A stretch of DNA of 64,000 nucleotides from Thalassotalea litorea (GTDB lineage: Bacteria > Pseudomonadota > Gammaproteobacteria > Enterobacterales > Alteromonadaceae), in contig NZ_VCBC01000016.1 of the NCBI RefSeq assembly GCF_005843925.1, positions 27,150-91,149 on the forward strand, written 5' to 3'. A program made the translations under genes and the position numbers. Below, piece by piece: positions 1 to 9,587 of the stretch (the first letter of the stretch is position 1; every line of letters begins with the position of its first letter). The notes under the pieces were generated by a model. That model had not been told where the DNA came from, made no database searches, and saw only the letters and a program-made list of their open reading frames with translations.

Positions 1-658
1 TATCATCGCTGACAGTAAACTTCACATCGATGGCAGGAGACACTTTATCTTTATATTCAACTTCCGCTTCAGCCAATGCAGAGCCACAGTCTGTACACCA
101 GTGCACAGGTTTAAAGCCCTGATGCAGGTGACCGTTTTCGGTAATTTTTGCTAACGCACGGATGATATTTGCTTCGGTGCCAAAATCCATGGTCAGATAA
201 GGCTTGTCCCAATCGGCAAAAACGCCAAGGCGTTTAAAGTCTTCGCGCTGACCATCAACCTGCTTTAATGCATAGTCACGGCACTTTTGGCGAAATTCCG
301 CAGAATTTAATTTCTTACCTGGCTTGCCAAACTTTTTCTCGACCACCAACTCAATCGGCAGACCATGACAATCCCAACCTGGAACATAAGGAGAATTAAA
401 GTCAGACAAGGTCTTGGCTTTAACAATAATATCCTTAAGGATTTTGTTCACCGCATGACCAAGGTGAATATTACCATTTGCGTATGGAGGGCCATCATGC
501 AAAATGAATGATTTTTTACCTTTTTTGGCCTGACGGATCTGACCATAGAGATCTTTCTCAGCCCATTCTTTTAATGCTTTGGGTTCCCGCTGTGGCAAGT
601 TGCCACGCATTGGGAATGCAGTTTCAGGTAAGTTTAATGTATGTTTATAATCACTCAT
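1..658 (-). CDS. ileS: Isoleucine--tRNA ligase, N-terminal part (runs off the window)
   Basis: This is the amino-terminal ~219 codons of isoleucyl-tRNA synthetase, which charges tRNA-Ile in the cytoplasm. It reads from an ATG at 658 ([18 protein letters not shown]) to the window edge with no stop. The class I signature is visible as [12 protein letters not shown] (HIGH motif as HLGH), followed by [12 protein letters not shown] and, near the edge, the editing-domain start with [17 protein letters not shown]. The start lies 8 bp beyond the ribF stop, so the two genes are probably cotranscribed, as in other gammaproteobacteria, where lspA usually follows. The identification is secure; only the 5' part of the gene is present. 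Confidence 0.97.
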   Translation of the reverse strand, partial: MSDYKHTLNLPETAFPMRGNLPQREPKALKEWAEKDLYGQIRQAKKGKKSFILHDGPPYANGNIHLGHAVNKILKDIIVKAKTLSDFNSPYVPGWDCHGLPIELVVEKKFGKPGKKLNSAEFRQKCRDYALKQVDGQREDFKRLGVFADWDKPYLTMDFGTEANIIRALAKITENGHLHQGFKPVHWCTDCGSALAEAEVEYKDKVSPAIDVKFTVSDD

Positions 659-666
659 TGACTTCA

Positions 667-1614
667 TTATCCGTTTAGTTCGGCATTTACCAGACTCAGC
701 ACAACGCTGCGAGCCTGCTCACTATCTTTTTTAATCTGCTGACCCAATTCGTCGACCGAATTGAATCGCACTTCCTGTCGCAATTTCTGCAACAGAGCTA
801 CTTCGATTTGTTGACCATAAAGGTCACGCTTAAAATCAAAAATATGGACTTCAAGCTGTTGTCGCTCGCCATTAATGGTAGGTCTGGAACCGATATTGGC
901 AACCCCATAATGGGCTTGACCGGCGACATTGATTTTTACCGCATAAACGCCATTAACCGGCGAAACACAGCGCTTTAACAACACGTTCGCGGTTGGAAAC
1001 CCTAACGTTCTGCCACGCTTATCACCATGAACAACCCGCCCCATAATCGAATATGGGCGACCTAACATGCGTTGCGCTTCGTTTAAATCATCGCGATACA
1101 GGGCTTCTCGGATCGCGGTGCTGGAAATTCGACAGTCAGCAACCTTATAACTCGCAGTATCTGTGACTGAAAAGGCAAACTGCTTACTTGCCTGTTGCAA
1201 CATCGAAAAATCGCCCTGACGATTTTTTCCAAAACGAAAATCATCACCAATGATCAGGTGTTTGATCCCCAATTTGGCAACCAATAAATTTTCAATAAAA
1301 TCGGCAGCACTCTGGCTGGCAAATTCACGATTAAAATTGACACATATCAGTCGCTTTACGCCCAATTGGCTTAACAGATGATATTTATCTCGTAATCGGG
1401 AGAGTCTCGCTGGTGCATGCTCAGGGTTAAACAGCTCCTGGGGTTGTGGTTCAAACACCATCACCGCGGGGATCGCATTCAGTTCACGGGCTTTTTCCAC
1501 AAGCGCTGAGATCACTCGCTGATGTCCTAAATGAACACCATCAAAGTTCCCAATCGTTAACACACAACCATGGTGCTGCTTACGAATATTGTGAATGCCT
1601 CGAACCAACTGCAT
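667..1614 (-). CDS. ribF: Bifunctional riboflavin kinase / FAD synthetase RibF
   Basis: A 315-aa cytoplasmic enzyme that phosphorylates riboflavin to FMN and adenylylates FMN to FAD. The N-terminal nucleotidyltransferase domain shows [14 protein letters not shown] (about residues 20-33, with the HxGH site), and the C-terminal riboflavin kinase domain shows [19 protein letters not shown] (about 191-209). The length matches the family. It sits between murJ (125-bp gap) and ileS (8-bp gap) in the order conserved around rpsT in Gammaproteobacteria. An AT-rich stretch near 1683-1688 could serve as a minus-strand -10 element, but no matching -35 is clear. Confidence 0.97.
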   Translation of the reverse strand: MQLVRGIHNIRKQHHGCVLTIGNFDGVHLGHQRVISALVEKARELNAIPAVMVFEPQPQELFNPEHAPARLSRLRDKYHLLSQLGVKRLICVNFNREFASQSAADFIENLLVAKLGIKHLIIGDDFRFGKNRQGDFSMLQQASKQFAFSVTDTASYKVADCRISSTAIREALYRDDLNEAQRMLGRPYSIMGRVVHGDKRGRTLGFPTANVLLKRCVSPVNGVYAVKINVAGQAHYGVANIGSRPTINGERQQLEVHIFDFKRDLYGQQIEVALLQKLRQEVRFNSVDELGQQIKKDSEQARSVVLSLVNAELNG

Positions 1615-1739
1615 CTAAACTGTTTACCTTCTCGCGCCGGAATTTTCTCCGACTCAGCGCCTTTACCGTTAAAAACCGACGAATTATATATCAGTGTGCA
1701 CTAATAATCAGCACATTGGACAAACTAATTCTTACTAAT

Positions 1740-3305
1740 TTACGCGCTTCGAACCAGAAAATGGCGAAGTCGTATGCCAAGTAGCAGCAGAGAAAGTAAA
1801 TAAACAAATGCGCCGAGAACAATTAGCCCAGTCAGCCAAAGTATCTGCGTCAATATCTGGGCATGCAGCCAAGCATTAAAATCTGGAGTTAATAACCATA
1901 ACGCGGCGCTCATCAGTAAGGTTGCCAGGACCATTTTAACGATGATAGTGACCGTGTCTTTGGACATTTGATATACCCCAAGGGATTTTAACCCTCGATA
2001 TAACAAAAATGCATTTAGGGTTGCCGACATCGCGGTTGCCAGTGCCAGACCGACATAACCAAGTACCGGTGCCAACGCCAAATTAAACGCCATATTGGCA
2101 ACCATAGCTTTGATGCCAATTTTAACTGGGGTTTTGGTATCCTGACGGGCGTAATAGCCAGGTGCCAGTACCTTGATAAACATGAAACTTAGCAAGCCAC
2201 ACAAGTATGCATATAATGCCATCGATACCTGGAACACATCGTGTTGACTAAATTCCCCGCGCATAAACAACACCATAATGATTGGTTGAGCCAAAATCAT
2301 CAGGCCCGCTAATGCCGGCCAGCCCAGAAGACTAACCACGCGCAGTGCCCACGACAAAGTCTGAGAAAATTCTGCGGGGTTTTGTTTGGAATGGAGTCTG
2401 GATAGGCTTGGCAATATCACGGTGGCAATCCCGATCCCAAACAAACCTAACGGAAATTCCAGTAAACGGTCCGCGTAATACAGCCAACTGATTGAACCGG
2501 TTACCAGGAAACTGGCAATCAGGGTATCGAGTAATAAATTTATCTGGGTAACCGACACGCCAAACAGTGCAGGGATAATTAACTTTCGTATTTTTTGGAC
2601 ACCGGGATGTTGCCAGCCCCAACTTGGAGTAACCAATGCGTTTGCTTTTAACAGGAAAGGGATTTGAAACAGAAACTGAACCAAGCCACCAAGGAATACT
2701 CCCCAGGCCAGAGCAAACGCTGGTTCCTCGAAATATTCAGCGCCAACCATTGCCGCAATAATGATACTTACATTCAGTAGTACCGGTGTAAATGCCGCCG
2801 CGGCAAACTTACCCAGAGTGTTGAGAATAGCACCGGACAATGCCGTTAAACTGATAAACCACAGATACGGGAAGGTAATCTTTAACAGTAGTGACGCCAG
2901 CTCAAATTTTTCAGCCCCCGGCTCACCATTTACCCAGTCAAGAAACCAGCCAAAACCAAATAATGCCACTAAAACCGGTGAGGCTATCACCCCAATTAAA
3001 GTTACGATAGTCAGTAAAACGCCCAAAGTACCGCTGGCCTTGGCGATTAACTCCCGGGTTTGTTGTTCGGAGTCAGGTTGTGATTGATATTCACTTAATA
3101 CCGGGACAAATGCCTGTGCGAAGGCACCTTCGGCAAACAGGCGGCGCAAGAAATTCGGGATTTTATTGGCAAAGAAAAATACATCGGCGCCGGCATCAGT
3201 CCCCATAAAACGGGCGATAACCACATCCCTGACCAACCCAAGAACTCGTGAGATAAGGGTCATGGCACTGACAATCATGCCCGATTTTAATAATCGCTTA
3301 CTCAA
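1740..3305 (-). CDS. murJ: Lipid II flippase MurJ
   Basis: A 521-aa polytopic inner-membrane protein of the MOP/MATE-like superfamily that flips lipid II for peptidoglycan synthesis. The start (MSKRLLKSGMIVSAMTLIS) and the adjoining RVLGLVRDVVIARFMG and FFANKIPNFLRRLFAEGAF segments are characteristic MurJ N-terminal sequence. About 14 hydrophobic segments run to the end, as expected. It is the first gene of the murJ-ribF-ileS group and is divergent from rpsT across a 534-bp region. Nothing appears truncated. Confidence 0.96.
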   Translation of the reverse strand: MSKRLLKSGMIVSAMTLISRVLGLVRDVVIARFMGTDAGADVFFFANKIPNFLRRLFAEGAFAQAFVPVLSEYQSQPDSEQQTRELIAKASGTLGVLLTIVTLIGVIASPVLVALFGFGWFLDWVNGEPGAEKFELASLLLKITFPYLWFISLTALSGAILNTLGKFAAAAFTPVLLNVSIIIAAMVGAEYFEEPAFALAWGVFLGGLVQFLFQIPFLLKANALVTPSWGWQHPGVQKIRKLIIPALFGVSVTQINLLLDTLIASFLVTGSISWLYYADRLLEFPLGLFGIGIATVILPSLSRLHSKQNPAEFSQTLSWALRVVSLLGWPALAGLMILAQPIIMVLFMRGEFSQHDVFQVSMALYAYLCGLLSFMFIKVLAPGYYARQDTKTPVKIGIKAMVANMAFNLALAPVLGYVGLALATAMSATLNAFLLYRGLKSLGVYQMSKDTVTIIVKMVLATLLMSAALWLLTPDFNAWLHAQILTQILWLTGLIVLGAFVYLLSLLLLGIRLRHFLVRSA

Positions 3306-3839
3306 ACGATTACGCTCCTGTTGTTATTGTTGTGGCGCCTCTCGCCCCGTCTATAGCAATATGCTACCACGCCTTGAATCAAAGCCAAACTGCACTTTTG
3401 GGTTAGGCGTATCGTTCGGCATTGTATTGATAAGCGAATGCGGTAGTGCTTATGTTATTTTTAATTGTCCCCAATTATCACAATTATCACAGCAACCCAG
3501 TTTCAGTTCACGAAAACGCCAATTCCTGAGCTTATTACCGTGGTGACCTAAAATAAAAGTTAGGGAATGGTAACAAGCGCTCGAACCTAGCGAGGCTTTG
3601 CAGTATAATGCGCTCATCTTGGGTGTTGTGATCCCTGTTTGGACCTGGTTTGGTCCGGATTGGATAACGTTTATTAATCGTCCACGGTCACCGGTATCGT
3701 CCTGTTAAAGTACTACACCTGACTAATTGTTTACGATTATTCAGTGATTACCATAAAACATTTGACACACGCCGAAAAAACAGGCATATTTCACCGCCTT
3801 AAATTATGGCTATCTTATTTGAATATTTAGGAGTTCACC
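3306..3839. promoter_or_regulatory. Divergent murJ / rpsT intergenic region
   Basis: 534 bp without a credible gene. The murJ start is at one end and rpsT at the other, so promoters for both are expected here. A good -10 hexamer (TATAAT, 3604-3609) occurs upstream of rpsT with only a weak -35, and a better promoter lies closer to the gene (3762-3790). An open frame overlapping 3306-3546 is the reverse of murJ and its leader and has no protein-like features. Confidence 0.55.
3762..3790 (+). promoter_or_regulatory. Probable proximal promoter of rpsT
   Basis: A perfect -35 hexamer TTGACA (3762-3767) is followed after 17 bp by CATATT (3785-3790), which matches the -10 consensus at four of six positions. 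This would start transcription near 3797 and give a leader of about 43 nt before the rpsT start. The other candidate is the TATAAT at 3604-3609, so two promoters may serve rpsT, as known for E. coli. Based on sequence match only. Confidence 0.5.
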
Positions 3840-4100
3840 TTGGCTAACTCTAAGTCTGCTAAGAAGCGCGCTATCCAAGCTGAGAAGCGTCGCCAACACA
3901 ATGCAAGTCGCCGCTCTATGATGCGCACCTACATGAAAAAAGTTATCGCTGCTATTGAAGCGGGTAACAAAGAAGTTGCAACTCAAGAGTTTGCCGCTGT
4001 CGCTCCAATCTTGGATCGTTTGGCTGGTAAAGGCTTGATTCACAAAAACAAGGCTGCTCGTGCTAAGAGTCGCTTGAATACTGCTATCAAAGCATTATAA
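3840..4100 (+). CDS. rpsT: 30S ribosomal protein S20
   Basis: An 86-aa basic protein of the small ribosomal subunit ([18 protein letters not shown]...). The start codon is TTG at 3840, preceded at good distance by a TAGGAG ribosome-binding site (about 3828-3833). The UUG start is also found in E. coli rpsT, where it contributes to translational autoregulation by S20. The gene is monocistronic, with promoter candidates upstream and a strong terminator at 4114-4142. It is transcribed away from murJ, the standard gammaproteobacterial arrangement. Confidence 0.98.
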   Translation: MANSKSAKKRAIQAEKRRQHNASRRSMMRTYMKKVIAAIEAGNKEVATQEFAAVAPILDRLAGKGLIHKNKAARAKSRLNTAIKAL

Positions 4101-4113
4101 GTTTTCGTGATTG

Positions 4114-4142
4114 AAAAAACCGGCTTTATTGCCGGTTTTTTT
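4114..4142 (+). terminator. Rho-independent terminator of rpsT
   Basis: A GC-rich stem AAACCGGC/GCCGGTTT with loop TTTATT is followed by a run of seven T residues and lies 14 bp after the rpsT stop. The A-run before the stem pairs with the T-run. Confidence 0.92.
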
Positions 4143-4154
4143 ATGCCTGAAATT

Positions 4155-4390
4155 TAACAAAAGGGTTGTTTCGAGTACACAATCGAAGATTGTTTCGGGT
4201 ACATGAATCAAAGATTCATTTCGGGTACACAATCGAAGATTGTTTCGGGTAAACGCTTTTAACTCGGAGTAACTCTTTGAGTTGCGTACCCGGAATAAAA
4301 TTTTTAATTTTATGTACTCATAGCCAATGTTAGGCATTGGCGTACTCGGAGTGTCGCAATCTAGATTGCGACACGTACTACTTTCCGTCG
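4155..4390. repeat. Array of short palindromes separated by GTAC-containing linkers
   Basis: Between rpsT and thyA lie at least six different short inverted repeats, each flanked by a linker of the type TTTCGGGTAC or its reverse complement. Visible stems are AATC-GAA-GATT (twice), TGAATC-AAA-GATTCA, GCCAATG/CATTGGC (4323-4341) and a perfect 24-nt palindrome GTGTCGCAATCT/AGATTGCGACAC (4351-4374). The linker is in one orientation up to about 4252 and in the opposite orientation (GTACCCGGA, GTACTCGGAG) after about 4285, so the array is itself inverted. The same kind of array occurs at 9588-9680 and 41823-41985. Open frames across it are not genes. Confidence 0.8.
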
Positions 4391-4391
4391 A

Positions 4392-5243
4392 TTAAACGGA
4401 AAATGGATATTGAATCGGGTCATGGTGCTGATAGCCCACCACTTCAAAATCATCCATAGTCACCCAGGTTTCCAGGTCTTTTAACGACTTGATTTTTGGG
4501 TTTATTTTAAGCTCTGGAGATGGGAATGGCTCACGTTTTAACTGCACATCTCGCATCAGTTCTAATTGATCTTCATAAATATGAGCATTAACGATTTTAT
4601 GATACGCCTTACCCGGCTTCTTACCGGTAATTTGTGCCATTAACGCCAGGAACGTGAAAACCTGAATTTGGTTAAAATTCAAACCTAGGGGCACATCACA
4701 GGAGCGTTGAAAGCTGGTCAGGTATAACGTATCTCCCAACAGGGAAAAGTTATGCGTGTGCATGCACGGTCGCAAGCACCCCATATGAAACTCACCGGGG
4801 TTATAAAAACTTAAGATTTCACCGCGATCATCGATACCGTTTTTCAGGTTTTCGACAATTTTGGCTAGCTGATCAACATGTCCGCCATCAGGCTTTTGCC
4901 ATGAACGCCCCTGAACCCCATAAACACGGCCCATATCATCTTCACCTTTGCGGTGAGGATTATTCAGCCAGTCACTGTTTTCGTTAGCGTTAGCATTCCA
5001 GGTCGGCGTGCCCAGCGCACGGAAATCTGCCGCATTATCATAGCCACGAATGTAACCAATAAGCTCAGCAATCGCCGCTTTATAAAAGCTTTTACGCGTT
5101 GTGATTAATGGAAATTGATTGGCGCTAACATCATAAGTCAAATCCGCATCAATTACGGTCAAACAGCGCTTTCCGGTGCGTTTGTTTTCTACCCACTCAC
5201 CTTCATCAAGTATGCGTTGACATAAATCTAAATACTGGTTCAT
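4392..5243 (-). CDS. thyA: Thymidylate synthase
   Basis: A 283-aa enzyme that methylates dUMP to dTMP with methylenetetrahydrofolate. It is of the slightly long subtype seen in Vibrio-like bacteria rather than the 264-aa E. coli form. The substrate-binding segment [14 protein letters not shown] (about 179-192) is intact. The catalytic cysteine is Cys160 in [10 protein letters not shown]; the usual PCH triplet here reads PCM, which seems to be a subtype feature rather than damage because the rest of the active site is conserved. The start overlaps the lgt stop by 4 bp, indicating translational coupling. Confidence 0.96.
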   Translation of the reverse strand: MNQYLDLCQRILDEGEWVENKRTGKRCLTVIDADLTYDVSANQFPLITTRKSFYKAAIAELIGYIRGYDNAADFRALGTPTWNANANENSDWLNNPHRKGEDDMGRVYGVQGRSWQKPDGGHVDQLAKIVENLKNGIDDRGEILSFYNPGEFHMGCLRPCMHTHNFSLLGDTLYLTSFQRSCDVPLGLNFNQIQVFTFLALMAQITGKKPGKAYHKIVNAHIYEDQLELMRDVQLKREPFPSPELKINPKIKSLKDLETWVTMDDFEVVGYQHHDPIQYPFSV

Positions 5244-6091
5244 TTTGCCACCCCTTTGACTTTCTTTGACTTTTTATTCTTCACTGGTTGTTCTGGAATG
5301 CTCGACTTGGTCAATGACCACACAATCAACCCGATGCCCACAATAACCATCGGCAGGGATAATAGTTGCCCCATAGAAAGCATCGATACCAGCAAGCCTA
5401 AATGCGCATCGGGCTCGCGGAAAAATTCGATAAACATTCTAAACAGACCATAGCCGGCTAAAAACAGGCCAGACGCTAAACCGGTCGGACGCGGCTTTTT
5501 ACAAACCAGATAGATAATTGCGAATAGGACAACGCCCTCTAAGAAGAATTCATACAGCTGCGATGGATGACGAGGCACCTGCTCCGGATCATTTGGGAAT
5601 ACCATTGCCCAAGGTACGTCGGTTTCACGCCCCCACAGCTCAGAATTAATAAAGTTACCTATACGACCGGCAGCTAAGCCCAGAGGCACTAGTGGCGCAA
5701 CGAAATCCCCCACTTCAAGAAAAGATTTATGTTCCTTACGGGCGAAAAATGCAATTGCCACTAATACACCGATTAAGCCGCCATGGAACGACATGCCGCC
5801 TTTCCAGATTTCAAATAAATAAAGCGGATCGGAGATAAAGTGCTGCCATTGATAAAACAATACGTAGCCTACGCGGCCACCAATAATTACACCGAGAAAC
5901 CCGTAAAACAGCAGGTCACCGACTTGATCCCGCGTCCAAAGACCGCGACTTCTATCCGCCGCTTTATTGGCGATAACTAAGGCTAAGATAAAGCCGATGA
6001 GATACATCATGCCATACCAGCGCAACGCTACCGGCCCGATACTGAATATAATCGGGTCAATTTCTGGAAATTGAATCGCCGCAAAACTCAT
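5240..6091 (-). CDS. lgt: Prolipoprotein diacylglyceryl transferase
   Basis: A 283-aa inner-membrane enzyme that attaches diacylglycerol to the lipobox cysteine of prolipoproteins. The signature [14 protein letters not shown] is visible around residues 142-155, with the earlier [11 protein letters not shown] segment and about seven membrane helices. It overlaps thyA by 4 bp, and 12 bp separate it from the TSUP gene. The TSUP-lgt-thyA set is therefore likely one transcription unit. A lysine-rich C-terminal tail follows the last helix, as expected for a cytoplasmic end. Confidence 0.97.
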   Translation of the reverse strand: MSFAAIQFPEIDPIIFSIGPVALRWYGMMYLIGFILALVIANKAADRSRGLWTRDQVGDLLFYGFLGVIIGGRVGYVLFYQWQHFISDPLYLFEIWKGGMSFHGGLIGVLVAIAFFARKEHKSFLEVGDFVAPLVPLGLAAGRIGNFINSELWGRETDVPWAMVFPNDPEQVPRHPSQLYEFFLEGVVLFAIIYLVCKKPRPTGLASGLFLAGYGLFRMFIEFFREPDAHLGLLVSMLSMGQLLSLPMVIVGIGLIVWSLTKSSIPEQPVKNKKSKKVKGVAK

Positions 6092-6103
6092 AAAAAATCC
6101 CTG

Positions 6104-6895
6104 TTAAATCATCATTTCAATTGCTACCACAATGAGAAAGGCAGCAAATACTTTTTTTATTGTTTTCACTGGTAACTGTGTCGCCAGCTTCACCCCGTAT
6201 GAGGCGAGAATTGTTGATGTCAGGGAAATACCCAACACCGCTGGTAAATATACATAACCAATACTCCAATCCGGAATATTGTCATGGCCCATGCCTGCAA
6301 ATATATAGGCGACGGTTCCAAATAAGGAAACAATCATACCACAGGCTGTTGAAACGCCAATGGCTCTAAGAATATTTACACCACAATAGGTCAAAAACGG
6401 TACCATAATTGCGCCACCGCTGATCCCCATCAGGCTCGCGATTACACCGGTTATCGTTGCAACACCTCTTAAAAACTTCTTCTGGGGAAGGTTTCTATGC
6501 ACCGTTTGACGAATGGAAAACAACATATAACAGGCAAGTAAAATGACAAAACTGGAAAAAAACACGGTGAGAACTTTGGTCGACAGCTCGTCAGCAATTA
6601 CGGCGCCCATAATTGCGCCAATGGCGACAAATGGCGCTAGTACTTTTGCTAACGGTAAGGGAATGTTACCAATTTTGTAATGATTAAACGCAGCGGTAGA
6701 CGAGGTCACCACGATTGAAGCGAGGGAAGTCGCCAGGGCAATATGCAGGGCAATTTCACCTTGAATATCTAACATTGGCAAAACGAACACAAGCGCAGGA
6801 ACAATAATCAACCCACCACCAATGCCTAGCAGACCGGCGAGGAAGCCGACTAGCATGCCAAGAGCCATGCATATAAGAAAAACGGTTAAAAACAT
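6104..6895 (-). CDS. TSUP (TauE/SafE) family membrane permease
   Basis: A 263-aa polytopic protein with about eight hydrophobic segments and the two glycine-rich repeats typical of the TauE/SafE family: AGLLGIGGGLIIVPAL near residues 20-35 and the matching SLMGISGGAIMVPFL near 154-168. Family members export sulfite, sulfoacetate or related organosulfur anions, but the substrate cannot be read from sequence. A gene of this kind between ptsP and lgt is common in Alteromonadales and Vibrio. Twelve base pairs separate it from lgt. Confidence 0.9.
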   Translation of the reverse strand: MFLTVFLICMALGMLVGFLAGLLGIGGGLIIVPALVFVLPMLDIQGEIALHIALATSLASIVVTSSTAAFNHYKIGNIPLPLAKVLAPFVAIGAIMGAVIADELSTKVLTVFFSSFVILLACYMLFSIRQTVHRNLPQKKFLRGVATITGVIASLMGISGGAIMVPFLTYCGVNILRAIGVSTACGMIVSLFGTVAYIFAGMGHDNIPDWSIGYVYLPAVLGISLTSTILASYGVKLATQLPVKTIKKVFAAFLIVVAIEMMI

Positions 6896-7079
6896 CAGAT
6901 ACCAATTACGAAAGAAGACTGATCACTTTGCGACAGTTTAATAAGCCCATTATCTGCATTACATCTTGAGCCGTTATCCTGACCAAGATAGCGACAAAAT
7001 GGTTAACCGGCGCCCATACGAAATGCCCGTGAAGCATTTCTGTTGCGGTGTTGCTGTTAGCAATGCCAAGGCCATAGCT

Positions 7080-7145
7080 AAGACTGTGCTAAGCCTGTAC
7101 TATGCCTGTACTAAGCCATCAATAAACAAGTACTAAGCATGTTAA
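7080..7145. repeat. Degenerate 11-bp tandem repeat (AAGCCTGTACT type)
   Basis: Six consecutive 11-bp units can be aligned: AAGACTGTGCT, AAGCCTGTACT, ATGCCTGTACT, AAGCCATCAAT, AAACAAGTACT and AAGCATGTTAA. The period is close to one helical turn. Confidence 0.7.
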
Positions 7146-7231
7146 GACATTGCTATGCGTTCACGAATACTGCATAAATAACGACAGCGACACGTTATAC
7201 CGATACTCAAACTGATATTCTCAATAGGTCT

Positions 7232-7264
7232 TTTCATACTCATTTGAATCAAATGAGTATGAAA
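7232..7264. repeat. Perfect 15-bp inverted repeat downstream of ptsP
   Basis: TTTCATACTCATTTG and its exact reverse complement are separated by AAT. The element lies 39 bp after the ptsP stop on its strand. It lacks a following U-run, so it is a weak candidate for a factor-independent terminator; it could be an mRNA 3'-end hairpin or a protein-binding site. Confidence 0.6.
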
Positions 7265-7302
7265 CTGGCGAACCAGGACTATCGAGCGCGCAGCCTGCAT
7301 CA

Positions 7303-9564
7303 TTATTTACCCGCGCGTATGAAACCACCAAAGCCTAATTGCTCAAGTTGGCGATTAATATACTGGTGAACCGCATCCGCTGTGTCTAATTGTAAACAAG
7401 TTTCTAACATCTGTCTGGCATGCTGCAGAGATATATGTCGAATTACCCATTTAATGCGTGGGATATTAAAGCTATTCATACTAAGTTTGTCGTATCCCAT
7501 TGCCAGTAACAAAATCGCACCACCGGGTTCTGCGGCCAACTCCCCGCATAACGATAGGGACATGTTTTTCTCGCCAGATTGTTTTGCGATAAAATTCAGC
7601 GCCCGTAAAACCGCAGGATGATAGGCATCGTATAAAGAGGCTACCCGCTCATTATTGCGGTCGACCGCCAATAAATATTGCGTTAAATCATTACTGCCGA
7701 CGGAAAAAAAGTCGACTCGCTCAGCCAATTGGGAAATTTGAAATATCAATGATGGTACTTCGATCATCACCCCAACCTGGGGTTTTTGAATGTCAACAGA
7801 CTGTTCCTGAGCGATTTCCAGAAATGCCTGTTCAATTAAACGTAACGCTTCATCTACCTCTTGTAATGAGGTGATCATCGGTAACAGAATTTGTAAATTT
7901 TCCTGGCCAATATTGGCACGGATCATCGCCCTTACCTGAACCAAAAAGATTTCAGGGTGATCTAAGGTCACGCGAATACCGCGCCAGCCGAGAAAAGGAT
8001 TGGCCTCATTTATCGGGAAATATTCAAGCGTTTTATCGCCACCAATATCGAGCGTGCGCATGACCACAGTTTGCCCAGGGAAAGATGCCAGAACATTTTG
8101 ATAGGCAGAAACTTGTTCCTGTTCCGATGGAAAGCTGGTGCGCTCCATAAAAGCAATTTCGGTACGATACAAGCCGATGCCGCTCGAACCATGTTTCATT
8201 GACTGATCAAATTCCGCCACTAACCCTGCATTCATCAACAGCTCTATGGCATGACCATCTTCCGTTACGGGTTCAAGTTCAGTAACCTCGCGAACTTCTT
8301 GTTGCAGCTCACGTTCTTCATCCATAAGCCTTTGATAGTGCGTGACTTGTTCAGCTGAAGGCGAGAGAAAAACTTCTCCGGAATAACCATCGACAATTGC
8401 CGGGCGCTCGGCAAAGCTGGTTAGTGGTAAATCGCCAACCCCCATAATCGCTGGAATACCCAAGGCCCTTGCCAGGATCACGGCGTGAGAATTGATGGAA
8501 CCGGATAAAGAGATAATTGCTCGCAAGCCTTTATGCTGATATTCCGCCAGCATGGATGCAGTAACTTCCTGAGCGACCAGAATTAAATCGTCGGGTAACC
8601 GGACATGTTTTTGCTGATAATCCTGTAAGTGCAGCAGAACACGATTTCCAAGATCACGAATGTCCACCGCTCGCTCTCGGATATAACTATCTTCAACCGC
8701 TTCAAATTGCGCGACATAGCGGTCTATCACTAATTTCAAGGCACTTTGTGCGTCCCAACCAGCATCAATGTTCGCTTCAATATCATCGCCAATGCTGGCA
8801 CTCGACAGCATCTGTTGATACATATCGAAAATATCCAGCGTATCTTTAGGGATCGTACCGCTCATGCGATTTCGCATTTGACTCATATCCCGATAAGCTC
8901 GGGCTATCGCCAGTTGTAAGCGTTTTTTCTGTTTTGATTTATTACCCTGTTTAGTAAGTGTGATGCGACGTAAATCCGCCAATGGGCGACTCACGAAACA
9001 CTGCCCAGACGCCAAACCACTGGCGCCGGGTATCGCCCGCAAATGGGTTTTATCCACCCGTTTGCACATCGCCGAAATCATACCTCTTGATTCCGCGCTA
9101 CTTAACGTTGTCGCTAATTGCGCCGCTAAGGTAACCAGAAATGCTTCTTCGTTTTCGTTAAACTGTCGAGATTCTTGCTGTTGCACGGAGATGATTCCGA
9201 GCACACGGCGTTGGTGAATAATAGGTGTGCCAAGAAAGGCGTTAAATGCCTCTTCTTTCACTTCCGGGGCATGTTTAAATCTGGGATGTCGTTGCGCATT
9301 GGCAATATTGATCGGCTCTTCGCGCTGACCAACCATGCCGACCAGGCCTTCATTAAAGGCAATTCTGACCTGACCCAGTGAATCCTTAGCTAACCCGTCG
9401 GAAGCCATTAACAAGAAATGTTGCAACTCTTCATTGGCCAGGTAAATTGAACAGCATTGTGTCGCCATGGCTGTTTTTACTTGCGACACTAAGGATTGCA
9501 AAGCCGAGTCCAAATCTGGCTCCTGCCCAAATGCTAATACAATTCGTCTTAGTGTGGTTAACAT
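7303..9564 (-). CDS. ptsP: Phosphoenolpyruvate--protein phosphotransferase PtsP (EI-Ntr)
   Basis: A 753-aa cytoplasmic enzyme, the first component of the nitrogen-related phosphotransferase system, which passes phosphate from PEP to NPr. Domains in order are an N-terminal GAF domain (about 1-160), the phosphohistidine domain with GSINSHAVILARALG (active His near residue 363) and the PEP-binding barrel with RTEIAFM, VMRTLDIGGDK and LCGELAAEPGG (active Cys). The length matches E. coli PtsP. In E. coli, rppH and ptsP are adjacent and cotranscribed. Here 171 bp containing a terminator-like hairpin and a palindrome array separate them. Confidence 0.96.
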   Translation of the reverse strand: MLTTLRRIVLAFGQEPDLDSALQSLVSQVKTAMATQCCSIYLANEELQHFLLMASDGLAKDSLGQVRIAFNEGLVGMVGQREEPINIANAQRHPRFKHAPEVKEEAFNAFLGTPIIHQRRVLGIISVQQQESRQFNENEEAFLVTLAAQLATTLSSAESRGMISAMCKRVDKTHLRAIPGASGLASGQCFVSRPLADLRRITLTKQGNKSKQKKRLQLAIARAYRDMSQMRNRMSGTIPKDTLDIFDMYQQMLSSASIGDDIEANIDAGWDAQSALKLVIDRYVAQFEAVEDSYIRERAVDIRDLGNRVLLHLQDYQQKHVRLPDDLILVAQEVTASMLAEYQHKGLRAIISLSGSINSHAVILARALGIPAIMGVGDLPLTSFAERPAIVDGYSGEVFLSPSAEQVTHYQRLMDEERELQQEVREVTELEPVTEDGHAIELLMNAGLVAEFDQSMKHGSSGIGLYRTEIAFMERTSFPSEQEQVSAYQNVLASFPGQTVVMRTLDIGGDKTLEYFPINEANPFLGWRGIRVTLDHPEIFLVQVRAMIRANIGQENLQILLPMITSLQEVDEALRLIEQAFLEIAQEQSVDIQKPQVGVMIEVPSLIFQISQLAERVDFFSVGSNDLTQYLLAVDRNNERVASLYDAYHPAVLRALNFIAKQSGEKNMSLSLCGELAAEPGGAILLLAMGYDKLSMNSFNIPRIKWVIRHISLQHARQMLETCLQLDTADAVHQYINRQLEQLGFGGFIRAGK

Positions 9565-9587
9565 AGCTTTCCTTGGTTTTGCAATCT

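Larger units (their letters stand above)
6896..7302. other. Non-coding gap between ptsP and the TSUP gene, with two repeat structures
   Basis: 407 bp with no gene. It holds a degenerate 11-bp tandem repeat (7080-7145) and a 15-bp perfect inverted repeat (7232-7264). The promoter for the TSUP-lgt-thyA unit would be expected here, but no convincing -35/-10 pair was identified. Confidence 0.6.

Noticed and set aside
1446..1784. 112-codon plus-strand frame opposite ribF
   Set aside because: It overlaps ribF and the murJ end on the other strand, with no ribosome-binding site and no recognisable domain.
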